From: an uncultured Erysipelotrichaceae bacterium
Lineage (GTDB): Bacteria; Bacillota_I; Bacilli_A; Erysipelotrichales; Erysipelotrichaceae
Assembly (NCBI GenBank): GCA_902795525.1
Contig: CADBLN010000045.1
Location: forward strand, 1-26,756
DNA length: 26,756 bases
Direction: 5' to 3'
Shown: positions 15,248 through 23,388 of the stretch, one piece after another
How the letters are laid out: each line of letters opens with the position of its first letter
Position numbering within the stretch: the stretch's first letter is position 1
Translations under genes and position numbers: made by a program
The notes under the pieces: model-generated
Databases searched by the model: none
Seen by the model: the letters and a program-made list of their open reading frames with translations, nothing else
Told to the model about the DNA's origin: nothing

Positions 15248-16831
15248 CTATTCTCCCAATACTGAATACTTCCTGCAGCCCCACTTCATGATTAATAAAT
15301 ATGTAAGAGCCGCAAGCACAACCATTACCACAAAGACATAGAATATGTACATTTCAATTTCAATATCATAATTAAAGATAAGAATAGGGGCAACCTGTAA
15401 ACCCATCAATATATAATTTCCAAACATTGACAAAAAGGTAGCTCCACCTCTTTTAACACATTCAGCCTCGTTAGCCCAGTCTAACTTGTGATATTTCAAA
15501 TTATAACACAAACCTAATTCACCAGTTATGAATAAGAACAATTGTGGAACTAAGACCACCAACAGACCTAACAAAAATACCGGCTGAGTGATTATTACGA
15601 TAGTAAGTGAAGCAAATAATACAATTGGAGCCGCTAATGAATAATGGAAGATTAATTTGCTGTTTAAGACCTCTTCAGCAGTTAATGGCAAACTGCGCAA
15701 TTGAGAAACAGTCTGTCCCTCCAAAGAGATACTGCTAGAAGAAACCATATATGTGCATAACATGCCTTCAATGAATATGATTGCCATAACTGGGAAAAAC
15801 AAATCTCCAAAGCCGGCCATTTCCACTATCATCGTACTTCTTATCACATCAGCTTTTATAATAACAAAAATCGTGGCAGCTAAAATGAAAAGTATGCCTA
15901 TAAGTGTATTAATTAAATATGTATAGGAGTTTAGCCAACGCTTAAACTCTCTCATCCACAAAGCCACAATTCTTGGCTTTTGTTGTACTTCTCTTTTGAC
16001 ATAAACCTTTACAGCTTTAGCTTGAGAAGCAGTCATAACACTTATATAGTCTTTTTGTAGAACTAAGACCATAATTCCAAAAGGAATGACATTAGACAAA
16101 ATGAACAATAATAGAGCCAGTAAATTCTTATCCCCAACAGCCTTCCCAAACCAAGCAATTGGAGCTACGATGGTAAAGGCTGTCTCAAAATTTCTGACAG
16201 CATATAAAATATCTTCAAATAAATTATCACTGAAATAAATGAATACGTAATATGCACCTAAAAACAACAATGTCCCTATTACCTTAAAAACTTGAGGGTT
16301 TTTAAGCTTTGAGGTCACTTTATTCAAAAAATAACCAAAAATTGTTCCAATCACAACCGTAATTAGTGGTAAAAACAATAAAGCTACAATTAAGATCAAA
16401 AATTGTCCCAAATCAAATGGTTGTTCAAAATATAAGCCAATCAACCCTGGAATCCAAGCCATTAACTCCAAAATGTAATTATAAAGAACTATTTCCAATA
16501 GCCTGCTTAACAGGATATCACTGCTCTTAATTGGCATGGACAATAATAAATCATTGTATTTTGATTTAAAGAGATTGTTTTCTGCCAACACAATGGTACT
16601 CATGAACATGAAAAACATGCTCAACAACATTACTAAGCAGAAATAGAGCCAGCCCATCCTAATTGGAAATAATGAAGCAGCCAATTCTCTAAAAAGCGAA
16701 AAGAATGTTACAGATAAGAAGACTATCAACAGTACATAAGTTAGCCATTGAGGTACTCTTATCTTTTTTTTGCCAATACTTTTCTTGGAAAAGTATTGTT
16801 TAAAACTATATTTTGTCAGTGTTAAAAACAT
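15248..16831 (-). CDS. ABC-2-like exporter permease
   Basis: A 527-residue membrane protein from ATG 16831 (GGAG about ten bases upstream, inside the ATPase gene; an apparent longer start at 16891 would overlap the ATPase). It has about ten to twelve hydrophobic segments, with an amphipathic, basic N terminus (MFLTLTKYSFKQYFSKKSIGKKK) and a central cytoplasmic loop (AKAVKVYVKREVQQKP). The layout fits large putative exporter permeases of the YthQ/PF16949 type. The substrate is unknown. It starts one base after the ATPase stop and ends two bases before the map start, so it is coupled to both. It has no permease-type EAA loop of importers. Confidence 0.85.
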   Translation of the reverse strand: MFLTLTKYSFKQYFSKKSIGKKKIRVPQWLTYVLLIVFLSVTFFSLFRELAASLFPIRMGWLYFCLVMLLSMFFMFMSTIVLAENNLFKSKYNDLLLSMPIKSSDILLSRLLEIVLYNYILELMAWIPGLIGLYFEQPFDLGQFLILIVALLFLPLITVVIGTIFGYFLNKVTSKLKNPQVFKVIGTLLFLGAYYVFIYFSDNLFEDILYAVRNFETAFTIVAPIAWFGKAVGDKNLLALLLFILSNVIPFGIMVLVLQKDYISVMTASQAKAVKVYVKREVQQKPRIVALWMREFKRWLNSYTYLINTLIGILFILAATIFVIIKADVIRSTMIVEMAGFGDLFFPVMAIIFIEGMLCTYMVSSSSISLEGQTVSQLRSLPLTAEEVLNSKLIFHYSLAAPIVLFASLTIVIITQPVFLLGLLVVLVPQLFLFITGELGLCYNLKYHKLDWANEAECVKRGGATFLSMFGNYILMGLQVAPILIFNYDIEIEMYIFYVFVVMVVLAALTYLLIMKWGCRKYSVLGE

Positions 16832-16832
16832 G

Positions 16833-17540
16833 TTACTCTTTCTCCAATTCCAAGAAAGTTTCTTCAAGAGAAGTATCTCCCTTAACTTCATCCATGGTTC
16901 CTGTTCTTATTAACTTACCATCTTTAATGATTGCAACCTTATCACATAATTTCTCTGCCACATCTAAGATATGAGTTGAAAAGAAAATAGCTCCGCCATT
17001 ACTGCACACTTCCTTCATGATTTCTTTAAACTGGAAAGTTGCAATTGGATCTAAACCTACAAAAGGCTCATCCAAAACAATCAATTTAGGTTCATGAATC
17101 AAAGCAGCGATGATTGCAAGTTTTTGTTTCATACCATGTGAATAATCACTGATGTGAGTAGCCAGGGAACTTGTTAATTCAAACTGGTCAGCATATTTGC
17201 TAATCTTGTTTTCTCTAGTAGCCTTATCTATTTCAAAAATATCAGCCACAAAATTCAAATAATCAATTCCTGATAAATATTCAAACAAATTAGGATTGTC
17301 AGGGATGTATGCTAAGTCTCTTTTGGCTTGGATGGGATTGTCTTTTACATTAACACCATTAACAAAAATCTCTCCTTCATCAAAGCTCAATAAACCACAG
17401 CTACATTTTATTGTGGTTGTTTTACCAGCACCATTATGGCCTATAAATCCATATAATTCACCTGGTTGAATGTGAAGTGATAAGTCTTCAACAGCTACTT
17501 TATCACCATATTTCTTTGTTAAATGTTCAATTCTAAGCAT
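16833..17540 (-). CDS. ABC transporter ATP-binding protein
   Basis: A 235-residue ATPase from ATG 17540, chosen for the upstream AAAGGGG and the standard opening MLRIEHLTKKYGD; the open frame further upstream (to 17771) overlaps the preceding gene. Motifs are Walker A GHNGAGKTT (34-42), signature SHGMKQK (134-140, a frequent exporter variant of LSGGQ), Walker B LIVLDEP (153-159) and H-loop STH (188-190). This is the type that pairs with ABC-2 exporters such as those for antimicrobial peptides or envelope components. The permease follows after one base. The repeat proteins lie upstream in the same operon. Confidence 0.95.
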   Translation of the reverse strand: MLRIEHLTKKYGDKVAVEDLSLHIQPGELYGFIGHNGAGKTTTIKCSCGLLSFDEGEIFVNGVNVKDNPIQAKRDLAYIPDNPNLFEYLSGIDYLNFVADIFEIDKATRENKISKYADQFELTSSLATHISDYSHGMKQKLAIIAALIHEPKLIVLDEPFVGLDPIATFQFKEIMKEVCSNGGAIFFSTHILDVAEKLCDKVAIIKDGKLIRTGTMDEVKGDTSLEETFLELEKE

Positions 17541-17574
17541 ACTAAAAACCCCTTTCTGACAATTCAGATTGCTA

Positions 17575-18348
17575 TTATTCCATTTCCTTATCGCCTGTTT
17601 TATCGTAGATTTTGATTCCTTTTCTAACATAATTCTTGAAGAAAGAATCGGTATAGTTAGCGGAACCACTAATAATGATGTCTCCATCAATATATTGTCC
17701 TTTGGCGATAACAATGTCCTTTTCTCCTGGATTATAGTTATCAGTTGGTTTGAACGTAGGAATCGTACCAACTACTTTAACTCCATTTACATATGCCGTA
17801 TATCCAACAATGATATCACTTGCTGTAGCGGTCGCATTGCTAGTGTCCAATGGAACAAAAGTACCAATAACCATCTGTCCATTCACATAAGCCGTTTTAC
17901 CTTCAGCAATATCTTCACTTCCAGCAAAAGCGTCATTGGTCAAAATGTAACCTTGCTCTAAATAAGCTTCCTTGATTTGATTATATAATCTTCCTTGTAA
18001 TGCAATAAATACTATGGCAGCACCAGCTAAAACACAGCCTAAAGTCAACAATACCGCATTCAAACCATAACGAGGTGTGATGTATTCATACTCGTCATCA
18101 TCTTCATCTTCTTCATTTAAAACTAAAGCGGTAGAACCAGTTAGTGTTCCCTCTACTTCATCAACTGTTTCTATGCCAATAGTTGCTTCTGTTACTTCTT
18201 GATAATCATCTTCTTCATCTTCTAAGAAGAACTCGTTATCCACTTCATCGCTCACTTCTTCAAGCTCTTCAGTTTGTTCATCATTAAGAGTTTCTAACTC
18301 CTCAGTTACTTCTTCATTTTTCTTTTTCTTTAAGAAAGGAAACTTCAT
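17575..18348 (-). CDS. Membrane-anchored protein with tail-fibre-like AYVNG repeats (paralogue B)
   Basis: A 257-residue protein of unknown function. The N terminus is very basic (KKKK, 7-10), followed by a strongly acidic cytoplasmic region (about 12-92), one transmembrane segment (about 97-118) and an extracytoplasmic part with two repeats: SEDIAEGKTAYVNGQMVIGT (144-163) and ASDIIVGYTAYVNGVKVVGT (176-195). A degenerate third unit (IAKGQYIDGDIIISG) and a tail YVRKGIKIYDKTGD follow. The same unit style occurs in phage tail-fibre and baseplate proteins, but nothing else phage-like is present here. The start overlaps the stop of paralogue A (TAATG). The SD GGAGG is encoded by the poly-Gly end of paralogue A. 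The ATPase follows 34 bases downstream. Confidence 0.8.
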   Translation of the reverse strand: MKFPFLKKKKNEEVTEELETLNDEQTEELEEVSDEVDNEFFLEDEEDDYQEVTEATIGIETVDEVEGTLTGSTALVLNEEDEDDDEYEYITPRYGLNAVLLTLGCVLAGAAIVFIALQGRLYNQIKEAYLEQGYILTNDAFAGSEDIAEGKTAYVNGQMVIGTFVPLDTSNATATASDIIVGYTAYVNGVKVVGTIPTFKPTDNYNPGEKDIVIAKGQYIDGDIIISGSANYTDSFFKNYVRKGIKIYDKTGDKEME

Positions 18349-18914
18349 TATTCTCCACCTCCTCCCTCTACAGGATCAGGTGTCACTGGGACAACTGGAA
18401 CAACTTTTTCCTGTCCTACTCCATAGACATTCCACAAAGCCTGTCCCTGGAAGATATTCTTTGGAACTAAGTTCTTTTCACCAACAATCGTAATGTCACT
18501 GGTGAGATATCCATTGCCTTTAATCGAAACAGCCTCAGTTGAAGGCTTATACTTATTACCGCTGATTTCCTCCATGTCTCCAATTACTAATTCACCATTT
18601 ATGTAAGCTGTTTTTCCCTTACGAATGTGTTGGGCCATGGCTGTCGCATCAGAAGTATCTAAAACTTCCTGTGTTCCATAAACAAGCTGTCCATTAACAT
18701 AAGCTGATTTTCCGGCCACTATGTCTTCTGAAGTGGCTGTCGCATCTATTGTTAAGACATAGCCATCTTCTTTCATGTCTTTCAGCACCTTGTTATTTAA
18801 GTATGTATTTGTTAAAAAATAGCCAACAGCCGCGCCTAAAAATAAACCACCGACTGCCAGCAATAACATTCCAAGTGTTAATTTATTAATACCCTTAGAT
18901 TTCTTTTGTGACAT
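18348..18914 (-). CDS. Membrane-anchored protein with tail-fibre-like AYVNG repeats (paralogue A)
   Basis: A 188-residue protein, first gene of the ABC/map operon. It has a basic N terminus, one transmembrane segment (about 13-36), then an extracytoplasmic domain with two repeats: SEDIVAGKSAYVNGQLVYGT (62-81) and AQHIRKGKTAYINGELVIGD (94-113). A third loose unit, NGYLTSDITIVG, and NIFQGQALWNVYGV resemble the end units of tail-fibre repeat arrays. The C terminus is Pro/Val-rich and ends EGGGGE. It aligns with paralogue B from the membrane segment onward (GYxLTxDAxAxSEDI…), so the two arose by duplication. The start is supported by AAGGAGG seven bases upstream. Confidence 0.8.
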   Translation of the reverse strand: MSQKKSKGINKLTLGMLLLAVGGLFLGAAVGYFLTNTYLNNKVLKDMKEDGYVLTIDATATSEDIVAGKSAYVNGQLVYGTQEVLDTSDATAMAQHIRKGKTAYINGELVIGDMEEISGNKYKPSTEAVSIKGNGYLTSDITIVGEKNLVPKNIFQGQALWNVYGVGQEKVVPVVPVTPDPVEGGGGE

Positions 18915-18946
18915 CTAAGTACCTCCTTGTTTACTCAGTATATATA

Positions 18947-18976
18947 ATTATATAATAATTGCTTTGTAAATAACAA
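18947..18976 (-). promoter_or_regulatory. Promoter of the repeat-protein/ABC/map operon
   Basis: Read leftward: TTGTTA (complement of 18971-18976), an 18-base spacer and TATAAT (complement of 18947-18952). The SD AAGGAGG follows about 25 bases on. Confidence 0.6.
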
Positions 18977-18988
18977 ATTGTCACGGAA

Positions 18989-19018
18989 TTAACACTATTT
19001 CACATAATTAGTTATAAT
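18989..19018 (+). promoter_or_regulatory. Promoter of the Pr6Pr gene, transcript start at the ATG
   Basis: TTAACA (18989-18994), an 18-base spacer and TATAAT (19013-19018). The -10 ends seven bases before ATG 19026, so transcription should begin at the start codon. No SD is present. The promoter is divergent from the leftward operon promoter. Confidence 0.55.
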
Positions 19019-19025
19019 TAAATGT

Positions 19026-19619
19026 ATGAAAAGAGATTACCGCAAAATCTTTAATGTTCTAATGGCTATCATCATTCTATATGAGTGGATGCAAATGTTC
19101 ATTGGTACAAACAGTCTACTATCCAGCAGTAGCTTTACATCATTAAAGTACTTCACAGTCTTATCAAACCTATTAGAAGCATTCGCCTGCATTCTTTTGG
19201 TGTTAAACCATAGACGCGCACACCTATTTAAATACATTGCGGCTACTTCAGTAAGCCTGACATTTTTAGTTGTCATGGTTTTTCTAGGACCAATATTTGG
19301 TTATCCTTTCATGTTTAAAGGGACAAACTTTTGGTTTCACTTAGTTATCCCCGTATTGTCTGTATTTGAATTCATCACCTTAAATCAACAAACTTTTACT
19401 AGAAAGGCAAATACCCTTGTGGTATTGCCAATGCTTATCTATGGAATTGGTTATGTAGTCAATATCGTAGTTAATGGACTTGAAGGAAATGATTGGTATG
19501 CCTTTATGTTGTGGGGGTATCCTGTTGGTATACTAATCTTCATTATCATTTGTTCATTAACCTATCTAATTGGTTATATTTTGAGAGATCTGAATAGAAG
19601 ATTTAAAAATGCAGAATAA
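19026..19619 (+). CDS. Pr6Pr family six-helix membrane protein
   Basis: A 197-residue integral membrane protein with six hydrophobic segments. It carries the family's LKYFTVLSNLLEA motif (about 39-51), FHLVIPVLSVFEF around the fourth helix, and a C-terminal YLIGYILRDLNRR. Pr6Pr is named for its six predicted helices and has no established function. The start ATG 19026 has no SD, and the promoter position suggests a leaderless mRNA; no better-supported downstream start was found. It is monocistronic, ends within its own terminator stem and converges with lpdA. Confidence 0.8.
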   Translation: MKRDYRKIFNVLMAIIILYEWMQMFIGTNSLLSSSSFTSLKYFTVLSNLLEAFACILLVLNHRRAHLFKYIAATSVSLTFLVVMVFLGPIFGYPFMFKGTNFWFHLVIPVLSVFEFITLNQQTFTRKANTLVVLPMLIYGIGYVVNIVVNGLEGNDWYAFMLWGYPVGILIFIIICSLTYLIGYILRDLNRRFKNAE

Positions 19620-19631
19620 TCTGCATTTTTT
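19605..19631. terminator. Bidirectional terminator between the Pr6Pr gene and lpdA
   Basis: An 11-bp stem, AAAAATGCAGA (19605-19615) with TCTGCATTTTT (19620-19630), and a 4-base loop. The TAA of the Pr6Pr gene lies across the loop. T-runs follow on both strands, so it can also end the gcv/lpdA transcript arriving from the right. A second inverted repeat, AGTGGAG (19653-19659) and CTCCACT (19677-19683), lies between it and lpdA. Confidence 0.85.
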
Positions 19632-19689
19632 AATAGTGTTTTTTGCGCTTTAAGTGGAGGCAACTAATTATTTCTACTCCACTCTATTC

Positions 19690-21003
19690 TTATTCACTTG
19701 CTTCCCAAATCATTTCAACAATTGTTGGATGAGGGTGAACTACTTGTCTTAATTCTTGTAAAGTAAGTTTCTTTTGAATAACAACTGCTAGTTCCCCTAC
19801 CAGATTAGTTGCGTCAGGGCAAAATAATTGTGCACCAATTATTTGTTGCTTATCACTATCCACAACTAGTTTAATGTAGCCACCATCACTATCTTGAATT
19901 AAACATTTACCATTAGCACCTGTGACCACTTTCTTGTTAATGACATTTATTCCTTTTTCTTTAGCTTCAGTTTCACTCAAACCAACAGAGGCAATCTCTG
20001 GGGATGTATAAACACAGCTTGGTATTAAACTATCATCAACGCTCTTTTCTTTTCCAAGAATAATATCCACGACATTTTTAGCTTGAGCTTCAGCCATGTG
20101 CGCTAATTGGATATTGCCACTGCGGCAATCTCCAATCGCAAAGATATTTGATATCTTTGTTCTATAGTTTTCATCAGTAACGATTCCTCTGTTTACTTCT
20201 AACAAACCTTCTTCAAATAAACCATCAATATTTGCTTTCCGGCCAGTTGCAACTAATACCGCATCAGCCTTGATGGTCTTCACTTCCCCATTTTTATCTA
20301 GATAAGTTACTTCATAAGTTTTACTTATCTTTTTCACACTAGCTTTAGTTACTATGTTTGCACCTTGCTTCTTTAAGGAGAGAGCCAATCTTGTAGCTAG
20401 TTCCTTGTCCATGTTTGGAAGCAATTGTTCAGCCATTTCCAAGATTGTTACCTGCTTGCCAAGATTTAAATATACACTGGCGATTTCCACACCAATGACA
20501 CCACCACCAATTATTAGCAGTGAATCATATAAAGGATAATTCTGTTCTAAAATTTCATCAGAAGTAATCCCATGTTCAACCCCCTCAATTGGAGCTTTCG
20601 CAACTAGCGAACCTGTACAAATTAAAATGTTTTCGACTTCATAATCGTTTATCTGGTGTGGGTTAATTATCTTTGCTTTTTCATTCACAACCTCAACTTT
20701 TTTTAACAACTTACTAATGCCATCTCTTAAAGTATCAACAACTTCAGTTTTACGAGAAAGAATTTTTTGATAATCGTAACTATAGCCTTGAACTTCTACA
20801 CCCAGCTTTTCAAGTTTGCTAAGCTTATGATATTCTTCAGAACTATGGATTAAGCTTTTAGTTGGTATGCAGCCTCGGTTTAAACAAGTGCCTCCTAATT
20901 TATCCTTTTCAAATAAAACAACACTTAAGCCATTCTCAACAGCCTTTGCGGCTGCTGTATAACCAGCTGGTCCCCCACCAATTATTCCTAAATCATATTT
21001 CAT
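19690..21003 (-). CDS. lpdA: Dihydrolipoyl dehydrogenase (L protein of glycine cleavage)
   Basis: A 437-residue FAD enzyme that reoxidises the dihydrolipoyl arm of GcvH with NAD+. Visible parts are the FAD loop GIIGGGPAGYTAA (6-18), redox-active disulfide GGTCLNRGCIPTK (C40, C45), NAD loop IIGGGVIGVE, second FAD segment ATGRKANIDGLFEE with FAIGDC, and the C-terminal catalytic His-Glu pair in HPHPTIVE (usually HAHPTxxE). It is slightly shorter than the usual 450-470 residues, with no missing motif. The SD GGAGG is formed by the last codons of lplA, four bases upstream. It is the last gene of the gcv operon. Confidence 0.96.
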   Translation of the reverse strand: MKYDLGIIGGGPAGYTAAAKAVENGLSVVLFEKDKLGGTCLNRGCIPTKSLIHSSEEYHKLSKLEKLGVEVQGYSYDYQKILSRKTEVVDTLRDGISKLLKKVEVVNEKAKIINPHQINDYEVENILICTGSLVAKAPIEGVEHGITSDEILEQNYPLYDSLLIIGGGVIGVEIASVYLNLGKQVTILEMAEQLLPNMDKELATRLALSLKKQGANIVTKASVKKISKTYEVTYLDKNGEVKTIKADAVLVATGRKANIDGLFEEGLLEVNRGIVTDENYRTKISNIFAIGDCRSGNIQLAHMAEAQAKNVVDIILGKEKSVDDSLIPSCVYTSPEIASVGLSETEAKEKGINVINKKVVTGANGKCLIQDSDGGYIKLVVDSDKQQIIGAQLFCPDATNLVGELAVVIQKKLTLQELRQVVHPHPTIVEMIWEASE

Positions 21004-21007
21004 TTCC

Positions 21008-21955
21008 TTAACCTCCTAAAAGTAGTCCTATTACATCTTTCTCATATTCATTGTTTGTTAATGAATACAGTTTGTTATCTAATGGTTTTTGTTTTAGTTT
21101 ACCTGGTAATTGTTGTAAAGCACCGCTATCCAAACAATCAGTATAAATAGCAATATCCTTTATAACCATCTTTTCAACATTATATTTTATATTCACAATT
21201 CCCCAATCAAATCTCTGTTCCTTGGAGAATTCATATTTTTCATCCTTATCATAGATCCAGTTAGGATCACTAAATCTTTTAATCCTGTCTTCTATTTCTA
21301 CATCATCGTTAATCCTTACAACTTTATTTCCATATACCTCTTCAAAACTCTTAATCAATGCTTCTTTGACTTCCGCAATGGTTAGCTTTGGTTTTAATTG
21401 TTTGAGATTGATGACTCTGCTTCTAACAGATTTAATGCTCTTGCTGGCTAGTTTCTTTTTAGATACATTTAAGTACTTAACCAGTTCATCATTATTTACA
21501 TCCAACATAATGGTGCCATGATGATAACTGTTTTCTTTGCCATGGTAGTAGGCATGTCCTGAAAACTTATGGCCATCAACAGTTAAATCATTTCTGCCAT
21601 TTTTAATCGCTTTAATTCCTAAGCTATTGATGGCTTTTAAAATTACATCAGTTTGTTTATCTAAATCAAAGTCTTTATTTGCCATTATAAAAGTGAAGTT
21701 CAGATTCCCTAAATCATGAAATACTGCTCCACCCCCAGAAAGTCTCCTGGCTAGAAACCCACCATTTTCTTCAAGTTGTTTATAATTTACTTCTTGATTG
21801 GCACTTTGATTTCTGCCAATCACAACCGTTCTATAGTTTTGCCATAAATAGAGAATGACACTATTAACAGGAAGAGTATCCAAAAGATACTCTTCCAATG
21901 CAATATTATGATATGGATTAGTACAATCCGTTTCAATTAAATATAAATTAGTCAT
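21008..21955 (-). CDS. lplA: Lipoate-protein ligase A
   Basis: A 315-residue enzyme from ATG 21955, which overlaps the gcvPB stop by eight bases; the frame is open to 22015, but MTNLYLIETD is the family-type start. It activates lipoate with ATP and transfers it to the lysine of GcvH. Motifs are RRLSGGGAVFHDLGNLNFTFI (70-90) and the catalytic lysine in DGHKFSGHAYY (K130). The C-terminal accessory domain is present. Its place between gcvPB and lpdA shows a dedicated role in charging the H protein from scavenged lipoate. No lipA or lipB is in the window. Confidence 0.94.
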   Translation of the reverse strand: MTNLYLIETDCTNPYHNIALEEYLLDTLPVNSVILYLWQNYRTVVIGRNQSANQEVNYKQLEENGGFLARRLSGGGAVFHDLGNLNFTFIMANKDFDLDKQTDVILKAINSLGIKAIKNGRNDLTVDGHKFSGHAYYHGKENSYHHGTIMLDVNNDELVKYLNVSKKKLASKSIKSVRSRVINLKQLKPKLTIAEVKEALIKSFEEVYGNKVVRINDDVEIEDRIKRFSDPNWIYDKDEKYEFSKEQRFDWGIVNIKYNVEKMVIKDIAIYTDCLDSGALQQLPGKLKQKPLDNKLYSLTNNEYEKDVIGLLLGG

Positions 21956-23387
21956 TTTTAAATACATAACGCAAGATTGGATTTCTTGCGGCATCAACCT
22001 CATTTGGTCTAGCAATTAAGCATTTATGAGGTGCTGTGTGTAAGTGTTCAGGATTTTCATGAGCCATCTTATGCAGTTCAATGAAGACATCACATGCCTC
22101 ATCCAAAGTTTCCTTACTTTCAGTCTCAGTTGGCTCTAACATCAAAGCCTCATGAACTATTAGTGGGAAATACATTGTTGGTGGATGGATGCCATAGTCC
22201 AACAAGCCTTTCGCAATATCCATCGCACTTACTCCTGTTTCATGTTTTAAGCCTTCTAAAGTTAACACAAACTCATGCATACAAATCTGATCATAAGCAA
22301 CATCGTAATACTTCTTCAGTTTGTTCATCATGTAGTTAGCATTCAATACTGCATTACCACTAGCTTCTTTAATTCCTTCCTTCCCCAATGATTTAATGTA
22401 AGTCAGAGCCTTAACAACAACATCAAAATTACCATAATAGCTTCTTACTTGACCCATTGAATCCTTTGGTGTTTCAAAGTGATATCCATTTGAATCCTTT
22501 TCAACGGTTGGTTTTGGCAAGAAGTCTTTTAAGAAATCTTTACAGCCAACTGGACCTGATCCTGGCCCACCACCACCATGTGGGGTAGCAAAGGTCTTAT
22601 GTAAGTTAAGATGAATGCAGTCAAATCCCATATCACCAGGTCTTACTCTACCCATGATCGCATTCATGTTGGCGCCATCGTAATAACACAATCCTCCTGC
22701 TTCATGGATTATCTCTGTTATTTCTAAGATGTTAGGGTCAAATAATCCCAAGGTGTTTGGATTGGTCAACATCAAGCCAGCTGTGTCTTTACCAACAACC
22801 TTCTTTAATTCTTCAATATCAACCCCACCTTCACTATTTGATGGAACATTGATAACCTTGAAGCCAGCCATTGTTGCACTTGCTGGATTAGTGCCATGGG
22901 CACTATCTGGAACAATGATGTTCACTCTTTCTTCATCATTTCTTGCTTGATGGTACTTTCTAATTAAAAGTAAACCCGCATACTCACCATGTGCTCCAGC
23001 TGCTGGCTGAAAACTCATGTCATCCATCCCAGTTATTTCACATAGTAATTGTTTACTTTGATATAAAACTTCCAAAGCCCCTTGAACGGTTTCAATTGGC
23101 TGAGTTGGATGTAAGCCTAAGAAATTAGGGTGAGCCGCAACCTCTTCATCAATTCTTGGATTGTACTTCATGGTACAGCTACCAAGAGGATAAAAACCAT
23201 CATTAACACCATGAGCTTGCTTGGCAAGTTCTGTGTAGTGTCTTGACAAGTCAACTTCACTTAGCTGTGGTAGATTCAGTTTTTCTTTCCTTAGATGTCT
23301 TTCATCTAACTGGACTTGTTCGACATCGCAAGGTGGTATTAAGTTTAATCTTCTATTATCTTTGCTCAATTCAAATAATAGTTTCAT
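21948..23387 (-). CDS. gcvPB: Glycine dehydrogenase (decarboxylating) subunit 2
   Basis: A 479-residue C-terminal half of the split P protein. PLP binds K264 in HLNLHKTFATPHGGGGPGSGP (259-279). Other conserved parts are YPLGSCTMKYNP (66-77), DSAHGTNPAS (161-170), YYDGANMNAIMG and HPPTMYFPL. With GcvPA it decarboxylates glycine and loads the aminomethyl group on lipoyl-GcvH. The SD GGAGG lies in the end of gcvPA, and one base separates the genes. The full ~480-residue length fits Bacillota two-subunit P proteins. Confidence 0.97.
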   Translation of the reverse strand: MKLLFELSKDNRRLNLIPPCDVEQVQLDERHLRKEKLNLPQLSEVDLSRHYTELAKQAHGVNDGFYPLGSCTMKYNPRIDEEVAAHPNFLGLHPTQPIETVQGALEVLYQSKQLLCEITGMDDMSFQPAAGAHGEYAGLLLIRKYHQARNDEERVNIIVPDSAHGTNPASATMAGFKVINVPSNSEGGVDIEELKKVVGKDTAGLMLTNPNTLGLFDPNILEITEIIHEAGGLCYYDGANMNAIMGRVRPGDMGFDCIHLNLHKTFATPHGGGGPGSGPVGCKDFLKDFLPKPTVEKDSNGYHFETPKDSMGQVRSYYGNFDVVVKALTYIKSLGKEGIKEASGNAVLNANYMMNKLKKYYDVAYDQICMHEFVLTLEGLKHETGVSAMDIAKGLLDYGIHPPTMYFPLIVHEALMLEPTETESKETLDEACDVFIELHKMAHENPEHLHTAPHKCLIARPNEVDAARNPILRYVFKND

Positions 23388-23388
23388 C

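Noticed and set aside
15246..15284. N-terminal extension of map
   Set aside because: It overlaps the permease end. ATG 15245 has GGGAG and the expected family N terminus.
16832..16891. N-terminal extension of the ABC permease
   Set aside because: It lies within the ATPase coding region, and ATG 16831 has an SD and the correct coupling distance.
17541..17771. N-terminal extension of the ABC ATPase
   Set aside because: It overlaps the coding region of paralogue B in another frame. ATG 17540 has AAAGGGG and the family-type start.
17575..18914. Prophage remnant, because of the tail-fibre-like repeats
   Set aside because: No other phage genes, integrase or attachment repeats are nearby. The proteins have a transmembrane anchor and sit in a coupled ABC operon.
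21956..22015. N-terminal extension of lplA
   Set aside because: It is a shadow of the gcvPB end. MTNLYLIETD at 21955 is the usual family start.
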